From Candidatus Latescibacterota bacterium (GTDB lineage Bacteria; Latescibacterota; UBA2968; GCA-2709665): DNA of 5,206 bases. The position numbers and the translations under genes are program-made. This document shows, piece by piece, positions 1 to 5,206 of the stretch. How positions within the stretch are numbered: position 1 is the stretch's first letter; each line of letters opens with the position of its first letter. The notes beneath the pieces were generated by a model that saw only the letters and a program-made list of their open reading frames with translations, had not been told where the DNA came from and ran no database searches. The stretch covers positions 1-5,206 of the forward strand of contig JASLMQ010000142.1 of the NCBI GenBank assembly GCA_030746455.1. The letters are read 5' to 3'.

Positions 1-2972
1 AGCAGCTTGCCGGTGAAGTATCTGGCCTCGACGCTTCGGTTGAGCGTGCGGGTCCAGTCCAGCGGGAGGCAGTTGGGAATCCGGCCTGGCTTCGTCTGGT
101 CTATCCCCGCCATTCCTCTGGACATCACGAAGTCGTTGTCGCGCACGTCGATCCGATATCGATCCCCGTCCTGCACGACCCTCTCGATCGTGAAGAGCGT
201 GTCCCGGGTGTATTCCGGACGGCTGAAGGAGACGATCCGGCCGTCAAGGCTCCCGTCCGCGGGAAGGGGGGTCAGCGTGTGGATCAGTCCCTTCTCGTGG
301 TCGATGGCGTCTATCAAGCCTGTGTGCCGATTGACGTCAGGCGAAAGGGAGAGGCCGTACGCCGAAAGCTCCGACCCCTGCACCAAGACTGCGTCGATCC
401 TCTCTCCGCTCTTCCTCAGCGCTCCGAACTGACCGGAGAATCGCATCCGCACGTCGCCGTCCACGTACTCCCTCGGCGTATCGATGTCCGCCTCGCAGGC
501 GCTGAAGAGGTAGTCCACGGTGCCATCCGCGATTTCAACCTTCAGCGCGAGCGTCATACCGGGGTCCGATCCGTCGGACGGACGAAGCTCCTCAACTTGC
601 TTCACGGACCGCGAACCCCGACGCGGCTCGACAATGGCCACGAAGCGACTTTCCAGGTCCCGGCCTTTTCGTCGGGAGATGGCGTAGTCCATCCCCGGAT
701 GCCTGGCGCTGATGCCAGGACACCGGGCCAGAATGACCTCGGTGGCCTCAGGCGGGACGAGCGTCAGGTCGATTCTGCCGTTCTCCTCGGGCTGATCCTC
801 ACTCTCGACATCCCAGGTGAAGGTGCAAGATCCACCGGGTTCGCCCCGCCGCAGGTCGTGCAGGAAGCCGTAGCCGTTCCCGGGCGGAGGCGCCCAGTAG
901 TGGTCCACGTCTTCCATGCCCTCGAGCCGTCCGTTCTCGTCCAGTAGTTCATACCACCGGTACTGCGGGCCAGCAAGAGACACGTCCTCTGGATCGGACA
1001 GCTCGATCCCCTCAACGCCTGCGAGATCGCCGATGAAGTGGTAGTTGAAGTCGTGTGTGTGGCCGCCTGCAACGCGGAAGATATCGAGGACGTACCCGCC
1101 GCCATCAGCGAGATCTACCAGCGCGACCGTCCTGCGGTACATGGAGAGGTCCTCGCTGCCGTAGGCATTCTCGGATCTGCCCTCCGTCACGCGTACGAAC
1201 GGCGCCTCACAGAATAGCGTCAGGTTGCCGCCTGTGCCTTCCTGCTTGAGCTGGCAAGTCTCGTTGACCATCACAAGGTTGTGCGTGCCCGTGACCTTTC
1301 CCACGCCAAACCGTCCCTGCGCGTCGCCGTAGCCGGGGTCGTAGGTGATCTCTCGACCCAGCGCGAACAGGTTCAGATTCAGCTCGTCATAGTGGCCGTG
1401 GTTGAGCGTCTGGCCGCAGCGAAGGAGCGCCGCCATTTCGCCCGTGTCCGGGGTGCCCTTCCTCAGAATGGCCGTGTTCCTGCCTGCGACCAGAGCGGTT
1501 GACCTGAGGGGCGCCTGGAGTCTCAGGCCGGCGTGGTCGGCGGCGGGCTCGGGAACGGGGTCGGCACGGAAGAGGAGGAGTTCGTTGAGGAGGCGGTCGG
1601 CACTGAAGTGCGCCCTGCGATCCCCGACCTCGCCTTCGCACAGGCTGTAGAGATAGGCCTGGTATTCCTGCCTGGAGGCTGCGTCGGGGGCCTTGGCGAT
1701 GAGGAGCTCAAGACGGCCGTGAAGCTTGGGCGTGTAGGCATCCTGATCGCTCCGCTCGGACCGCCCCTTGATGGTCAGGTCCGGGCCGCAGTCGCCCACG
1801 GGCGGGGAGTGTCCGGCACACGACAAGTCCAGGTCGGATCTAAGGAATCCCCTGACGAACTTCGGGTGGGTGTAGAGGTTGAGCCCCCCGGTTCGGCTGG
1901 TGTCACGGAAGCTGTAGAGCATCTCTGCGTGGTGCATGAACAGGTCGAACGTGTGCGTGCTGTAGGTGCCGAAGGAGGTCTCGATGTATTGGGATTCCCT
2001 GTCCAGCGCGTTGTCGAGGAAATTGGTGATCGCGAACTTGCCCTCTAGTGCGTAGTCGATGTAGTGGGAGATACCGAGGGCGCACCCGACGCTCACGATG
2101 CCCTGGAGGTAGTCGGAGTAGGCGTTGTTGAAGCTGGGCAATACCTTGATTTCAGGCTTCCACTCCGCATCTAGCAGCTTGCCGTAGCAGTACTCGGCCC
2201 CATTGATCAGGAGGTTGACCTCCACGTTCTCCCGCCTGGTCGCGCACAGGGGATTGACCGAGGGCTCGTCCCATGCCTCACTCCCGTAGAGCAGGTCGCA
2301 ATCGCGCGAGTAGAAGATGAGCATGCGGGAGGTCTGGTACTGGGGCCGGTTCAGGCGTCCTCCCCCGGGGTAAGGCATGTGGGGATACCACATGGGGCCG
2401 CCGTCGGCGGTGGGGTAGAGGTGGGCCAGGGCATCGAAGAGCACGGATGCGGTCCGGGCGTAGCTCTCATCTCCGGTAACGGCGTAGCAGATCGCCAGGT
2501 CGCCCAACCCGTGGTCCGTGATCTGGTCTACCGCGAACTCGTTGTACGTGGGGACGAAGGGATGTGTCTTGCCGGTGTCCGGATTCCTCCAGCCCGAGCC
2601 GTCGTCGGGATGTTCGGCATCGGGATAGTCCCGCTCGCAGTCCGGGCACCGCGCCCTGCCGATCCATTCCACGCGCGTCTCGCAGGCGGAACCGCACACC
2701 GGGCAATCAACTCGTTTGTCGAACAGGGCGTGCTGGTGCGGCACGATGGCCCGAAGGTCATCGTCCGACATGGCCAGCCATCGATCCGCCGAGGACCGGT
2801 GGGCCTCGAACCTGGCCTTTGCCCAGGCGTAGCCATCGATGTTGCGTCGGGCTCTCTCGATGTCATCGGCAGTGATGAAGACGGCAGGATGGGCGACCGG
2901 CGCCCTGGCATCGGCGACTGCGTAGCTTGGAAGGGCATCTGGGCCCTTCGGCTCCGGGGATAGATCCATCAT
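1..2972 (-). CDS. Heparinase II/III-family polysaccharide lyase, large, C-terminus cut by window edge
   Basis: Likely cleaves uronic-acid-containing polysaccharide or oligosaccharide by beta-elimination; substrate unknown. The frame is open without a stop from about 3068 to the left edge, giving 990 codons from ATG 2972; there is no other start in the open frame, and GGAGAG lies 7 bases upstream. Visible in order: a short N-terminal helix region (about 25-75); a Cys-pair segment (C90, C93, C97, C109, C112); an alpha-toroid region (about 130-450) with N282-N283, E331, Y337 and H340, where family catalytic Asn/His/Tyr usually sit; and a beta-sandwich with NHGHYDEL (524-531), DPGYG (545-549), THN (563-565) and HTHDFNYH (638-645). 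By analogy with PL15/PL17/PL21 enzymes, H527, D545 and H564 are candidate metal ligands (inference). From about 820 to the edge is a beta-rich extension. PL15/PL17-type enzymes are usually about 700-800 residues, so this one is long. No signal peptide or membrane segment is seen, suggesting a cytoplasmic enzyme. It is last of the three visible genes. The family is confident; the specific activity is not. Confidence 0.88.
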   Translation of the reverse strand, partial: MMDLSPEPKGPDALPSYAVADARAPVAHPAVFITADDIERARRNIDGYAWAKARFEAHRSSADRWLAMSDDDLRAIVPHQHALFDKRVDCPVCGSACETRVEWIGRARCPDCERDYPDAEHPDDGSGWRNPDTGKTHPFVPTYNEFAVDQITDHGLGDLAICYAVTGDESYARTASVLFDALAHLYPTADGGPMWYPHMPYPGGGRLNRPQYQTSRMLIFYSRDCDLLYGSEAWDEPSVNPLCATRRENVEVNLLINGAEYCYGKLLDAEWKPEIKVLPSFNNAYSDYLQGIVSVGCALGISHYIDYALEGKFAITNFLDNALDRESQYIETSFGTYSTHTFDLFMHHAEMLYSFRDTSRTGGLNLYTHPKFVRGFLRSDLDLSCAGHSPPVGDCGPDLTIKGRSERSDQDAYTPKLHGRLELLIAKAPDAASRQEYQAYLYSLCEGEVGDRRAHFSADRLLNELLLFRADPVPEPAADHAGLRLQAPLRSTALVAGRNTAILRKGTPDTGEMAALLRCGQTLNHGHYDELNLNLFALGREITYDPGYGDAQGRFGVGKVTGTHNLVMVNETCQLKQEGTGGNLTLFCEAPFVRVTEGRSENAYGSEDLSMYRRTVALVDLADGGGYVLDIFRVAGGHTHDFNYHFIGDLAGVEGIELSDPEDVSLAGPQYRWYELLDENGRLEGMEDVDHYWAPPPGNGYGFLHDLRRGEPGGSCTFTWDVESEDQPEENGRIDLTLVPPEATEVILARCPGISARHPGMDYAISRRKGRDLESRFVAIVEPRRGSRSVKQVEELRPSDGSDPGMTLALKVEIADGTVDYLFSACEADIDTPREYVDGDVRMRFSGQFGALRKSGERIDAVLVQGSELSAYGLSLSPDVNRHTGLIDAIDHEKGLIHTLTPLPADGSLDGRIVSFSRPEYTRDTLFTIERVVQDGDRYRIDVRDNDFVMSRGMAGIDQTKPGRIPNCLPLDWTRTLNRSVEARYFTGKL

Positions 2973-2979
2973 GGTGTGG

Positions 2980-2985
2980 CTCTCC
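2980..2985 (-). promoter_or_regulatory. Shine-Dalgarno site of the lyase gene
   Basis: On the minus strand this reads GGAGAG, 7 bases before the first of two adjacent ATG codons (2972-2970 and 2969-2967). The spacing favours the first ATG. The site lies in the 31-base gap after the isomerase stop codon, so the lyase probably has its own ribosome loading on a shared transcript. Confidence 0.7.
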
Positions 2986-3003
2986 AGGTAGCAGACCGGC
3001 TGA

Positions 3004-4251
3004 TCAATCCCCCAGCACGCGTCCGCCGCCGAACATCTGTGCGATATCGCGGCGGATGTCGGCCTCGGTCAGGGGCCAGCCGGTGTCGCACAGGTCCTCA
3101 TACTTCCGAGTGAGGACCGGTGTGATGGTCTTGATGGAATGGGTCCACTTGTAGAGCAGCTGGTCCAGAATCCGCGCGTCGGAGTGCTGGGGAACGAAGC
3201 TCGTCCCCAGGAGCTCCAGGCGCTCGGACGTGATCTCCCGGATGATGCTCGGGTTGTTCAGGAACCACCAGCACCCGAACGGGATCACGTTGGGGAACTT
3301 GCGGGCGGTGACGCACAGCTCATGCTGGTCTTCGCGCGAGAGCAGCGTGATGAGGAAGTCGACGTCGGGCCACTCGCGGGCGATGCTCTCGAGGTTGGTG
3401 AGATCCCAGGAACCGAGGCTGTCGCCGCCATCCCGGAGCACGGGGTTGACCTGGCGTTTGACGCCCACCATCATCGCCGAGGGAATGCCGCGCTCCCTTG
3501 CGGTGGGGTAGACCACCTCGCCCATGAGCTTCGAGATGCTGGTCTCGCCCGGGTAGGCGAAGTCGGGCGGCAGGGAGATGGCCATATAGCACGCGTCCAT
3601 CCGGTCGCACCACTCGTTCAGGTAGCGGCGCAGCTCGGCGACGGCCTTCTGATCGATGTCGCCCGAGACCTCGTAGCCGAGGGCTCTGAGTCCGGGGACG
3701 GGATCGGGCCAGTTCATCAGGGCGGTGTCGAGCCGGAGTACCGCGCCGAACCGGGGATCCCGCTCCACGCCCTCGAGCCACATCGGACCCTCCGCCTCAT
3801 CCAGGGGATCGTTGGTCATGTAAACGCGGCCTACGCCCGACTGCCGGAAGACCATGTCCACATAGTCCTCGGGCTTCGTATCCGTGAAGTAGGCTCGGAA
3901 CTCCGACAGGTCGTCGGCCCTCACATCGAGGCCCAGGGAGCTCATCACGGTGACGACGCCGAGCTGCGCTTCGGATAGGGGACTGCTGTCGCCGACGAAG
4001 AGGGCCTTCCAGATGATGTCGGCCTGCTCCGGTTTGGGCAGGCCGTTGAACTGCTCCACGGAGATGCCCGGCGGCAGCTGACGGGAGGTCTCGGCCTTCA
4101 GGTAGTGATAGGTCAGTAGCTCATCAGGTCCCGCGAGATAGAGCGGCGCCATATTGGCGGGATAGAGATGGGTATGAACGTCGACGATGGGTTGCTCCGC
4201 GAGCGCGCGGGACACTGCCCCGCTCACGGAGAAGGGATTGCGGGTGTTCAT
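3004..4251 (-). CDS. Uronate isomerase-like protein (UxaC/COG1904-type, amidohydrolase superfamily)
   Basis: Probably a metal-dependent TIM-barrel isomerase for glucuronate, galacturonate or a related sugar acid, acting in the cytoplasm. The 415-residue product has the family landmarks: VDVHTHL near the N-terminus with metal-binding H26 and H28; YHYLKAE with Y50, matching the HYKWRA segment of uronate isomerases; FGCWWF (325-330), matching the GSAWWF segment; and HSDAR with D358 and R360, matching TDSR, whose Asp and Arg act in catalysis in known enzymes. Classical UxaC is about 470 residues; this one is nearer the shorter Bacillus halodurans Bh0493 type. The segment equivalent to the classical LHIGALR reads MMVGVKR, so a usually conserved His appears to be Met. 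I chose ATG 4251 because GGAGG lies 6 bases upstream; a GTG at 4302 would add 17 residues but has no good ribosome site. The gene lies between the dehydrogenase and the lyase on the same strand. The family is well supported; substrate is uncertain and a non-isomerase activity is possible. Confidence 0.85.
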   Translation of the reverse strand: MNTRNPFSVSGAVSRALAEQPIVDVHTHLYPANMAPLYLAGPDELLTYHYLKAETSRQLPPGISVEQFNGLPKPEQADIIWKALFVGDSSPLSEAQLGVVTVMSSLGLDVRADDLSEFRAYFTDTKPEDYVDMVFRQSGVGRVYMTNDPLDEAEGPMWLEGVERDPRFGAVLRLDTALMNWPDPVPGLRALGYEVSGDIDQKAVAELRRYLNEWCDRMDACYMAISLPPDFAYPGETSISKLMGEVVYPTARERGIPSAMMVGVKRQVNPVLRDGGDSLGSWDLTNLESIAREWPDVDFLITLLSREDQHELCVTARKFPNVIPFGCWWFLNNPSIIREITSERLELLGTSFVPQHSDARILDQLLYKWTHSIKTITPVLTRKYEDLCDTGWPLTEADIRRDIAQMFGGGRVLGD

Positions 4252-4257
4252 GGAGGC

Positions 4258-4262
4258 CCTCC
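4258..4262 (-). promoter_or_regulatory. Shine-Dalgarno site that decides the isomerase start
   Basis: On the minus strand this is GGAGG, 6 bases before ATG 4251. It supports that start over the in-frame GTG at 4302, which has only a GGGG run about 14 bases away. The site is the left half of an odd-centred inverted repeat, GGAGGGCCTCC, directly abutting the ATG; the one-base loop makes a true intramolecular hairpin unlikely. Confidence 0.8.
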
Positions 4263-4327
4263 GGGGATAGTTAGAGTGTCGAATGAGCGTACAGCCAGCC
4301 ACTCGGTCTTGCTGGACCCCAAGTCAT

Positions 4328-4341
4328 CTGACAGAAGTCAG
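4328..4341 (-). other. Small inverted repeat just after the dehydrogenase stop
   Basis: On the minus strand it reads CTGAC-TTCT-GTCAG, a perfect 5-base-pair stem with a 4-base loop, starting 5 bases after the dehydrogenase TAG. No T-run follows (the next bases are ATGACTTGGGG), so it does not look like an intrinsic terminator. It could be a weak processing or mRNA-stability hairpin, or chance. The rest of the 95-base gap (4252-4346) shows no convincing promoter or operator. Confidence 0.3.
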
Positions 4342-4346
4342 TCCGT

Positions 4347-5206
4347 CTACTGAACAACATAGCCCAGGCGCTTGTCCACGAGGTTGAGGAGGGGCTCTCC
4401 CGCCACATACCGCCTGAGGTTCTCCGCGAAGATGCGCTGGAGGTTCTCGTCGCCCTCCTCGGACTTGCTCGAGATGTGGGGTGTGATGACCACGTTCGGC
4501 ATGTCCCACAGCGGGCTCGACTCGGGGAGCGGCTCCACCTCGAAGACGTCCAGAGCAGCCCCGGCGATGTCACCGCTCTCCAGCGCGGCGATGAGGTCCG
4601 TCTCGTTGACGATGGGACCCCGAGCGATGTTGACCAGGAGGGCCGTCTGCTTCATCCGTTCGAAGCAGGTCGCGTTGACCATCCCCGTGGTTCGCTCCGT
4701 GACGGGGAGGGCGACCACGACGACGTCGGCCTCGGCAAGGGCGTCGAGCATGCCGTCGGGGCCGACGAGGCGTTCGACTCCCTCGGGGGGCTCGGAGACC
4801 TGGGCGTCGACACCGATGACGCGCATGCCGAACGAGGCGAGGGCCCGGGCGATGCTTCTTCCGATGGTGCCCAGACCGAGGACGCAGGCGGTCTGCAGGT
4901 GGAGCAGACGGACATCGCAGGCGTCTCTGTCCCACTGCCGCGCTTTGCGATTGCGTTCCGAGAAGGCGATGGCGCGCGTGTACCCGAAGATGAGGGCCAG
5001 CGCGTGCTCGGCCATGGCCGCATCGAACGCCCCCGAGGTGTTGGTGATAGTGACGTCGCTCTCGACCATCTCGGGATAGAGCATGGTCTCGAAGCCTACG
5101 CCGATGCTCTGGACCCATCGCAGCTTCTCTGCCTTCTGGAACGGCTCCTTCGGCAAACGGCCGTACACGACCTCGGCGTCCACGATCTCGCGCATCAGGT
5201 CTTCCT
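4347..5206 (-). CDS. D-isomer-specific 2-hydroxyacid dehydrogenase, N-terminus cut by window edge
   Basis: NAD(P)-dependent cytoplasmic oxidoreductase interconverting a 2-keto acid and a D-2-hydroxy acid. The frame is open to the right edge and reads EDL before the Met at 5195, so that Met is probably internal and about 35-40 N-terminal residues are missing (the family is usually about 310-330 residues; about 285 are visible). Counting that Met as 1: NTSGAFDAAMAEHAL at 52-66 is the typical hinge segment; GLGTIG at 107-112 is the Rossmann dinucleotide loop, with D130 ending the second strand, which favours NAD(H); the catalytic Arg is R192 in NIARGP, the Glu is E221 in VEPLP, and the His is H240 in ITPHIS. 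All three are intact, so the enzyme should be active. It ends in TAG, 95 bases before the isomerase start. In this setting it may handle a keto acid from uronate breakdown, but glyoxylate/hydroxypyruvate reductase-like or other substrates fit equally well. The family is very secure; the substrate is unknown. Confidence 0.95.
   Translation of the reverse strand, partial: EDLMREIVDAEVVYGRLPKEPFQKAEKLRWVQSIGVGFETMLYPEMVESDVTITNTSGAFDAAMAEHALALIFGYTRAIAFSERNRKARQWDRDACDVRLLHLQTACVLGLGTIGRSIARALASFGMRVIGVDAQVSEPPEGVERLVGPDGMLDALAEADVVVVALPVTERTTGMVNATCFERMKQTALLVNIARGPIVNETDLIAALESGDIAGAALDVFEVEPLPESSPLWDMPNVVITPHISSKSEEGDENLQRIFAENLRRYVAGEPLLNLVDKRLGYVVQ

Noticed and set aside
279..947. 222-residue plus-strand open frame
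   Set aside because: It shares codon boundaries with the lyase gene on the opposite strand, a phase in which high-GC genes often leave long antisense frames open. Its translation has no recognisable motif, whereas the minus strand reads through lyase beta-domain sequence here.
1533..2048. 171-residue plus-strand open frame
   Set aside because: Antisense shadow of the lyase toroid region; its Val/Gly/Glu-rich composition is what complementing GC-rich codons gives.
764..2938. Several 60-136 residue minus-strand frames within this span
   Set aside because: They are off-frame readings inside the continuous lyase gene; Arg/Pro/Ser-rich, as expected for shifted high-GC coding sequence.
2379..2963. 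194-residue plus-strand open frame
   Set aside because: Antisense in the same phase as the lyase gene, over its N-terminal region including the Cys pairs; it shows no family motif.
3139..3978. 279-residue plus-strand open frame
   Set aside because: Same-phase antisense shadow of the isomerase gene, which has clear motifs on the minus strand.
4264..4300. Possible promoter before the isomerase (a TAACTA box about 18 bases after TGGCTG)
   Set aside because: The -35 match is very poor and the start point would fall in or next to the Shine-Dalgarno site; not supportable.
4252..4302. Isomerase start at the GTG at 4302, adding 17 residues
   Set aside because: No ribosome site at proper spacing, and the added MAGCTLIRHSNYPRRAS does not resemble the family N-terminus; ATG 4251 has GGAGG 6 bases upstream.
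4328..4341. Intrinsic terminator after the dehydrogenase
   Set aside because: The stem is only 5 base pairs, not GC-rich, and has no following T-run.
4372..5079. 235-residue plus-strand open frame
   Set aside because: Antisense to the dehydrogenase; rich in Ser, Arg, Thr and Met with no domain, while the minus strand has a complete Rossmann loop and Arg/Glu/His catalytic residues.

Overview
The window is a high-GC stretch of bacterial DNA (roughly 60% or more by eye) in which all supported genes lie on the minus strand and read right to left. It looks like part of one operon for breaking down a uronic-acid-containing polysaccharide. The order of transcription is: a D-2-hydroxyacid dehydrogenase whose N-terminus lies beyond the right edge (4347-5206), a uronate-isomerase-like amidohydrolase (3004-4251), and a very large heparinase II/III-type polysaccharide lyase that runs off the left edge (1-2972).

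The main result is that the left 3 kb, which can look like a patchwork of short frames on both strands, is one gene. I read the minus-strand frame triplet by triplet: it has no stop codon from about position 3068 to position 1, and from the ATG at 2972 it gives 990 codons. Its protein carries the signature segments of the heparinase II/III fold: an alpha-helical toroid, then a beta-sandwich with an NHGHYDEL segment, a DPGYG segment and a THN segment. Two unusual additions are a Cys-pair, zinc-ribbon-like segment near the N-terminus and a long C-terminal extension. No signal peptide is visible.

The layout suggests co-transcription. The isomerase-lyase gap is 31 bases and the dehydrogenase-isomerase gap is 95 bases, with no convincing terminator in either. 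Both internal genes have a good Shine-Dalgarno sequence. A plausible shared job is lyase cleavage of a uronic-acid polymer or oligomer, isomerisation of a uronate-like sugar acid, and NAD(P)-dependent reduction or oxidation of a 2-keto or 2-hydroxy acid. The substrate cannot be told from sequence.

The organism cannot be named with confidence. High GC, Shine-Dalgarno starts, and this mix of a Cys-rich heparinase-like lyase, a divergent UxaC-like protein and a hydroxyacid dehydrogenase suggest an environmental polysaccharide degrader, perhaps of the Planctomycetota, Armatimonadota, Latescibacterota or Poribacteria kind. That is inference from gene style only. I saw no RNA genes, mobile elements, CRISPR arrays or notable repeats.
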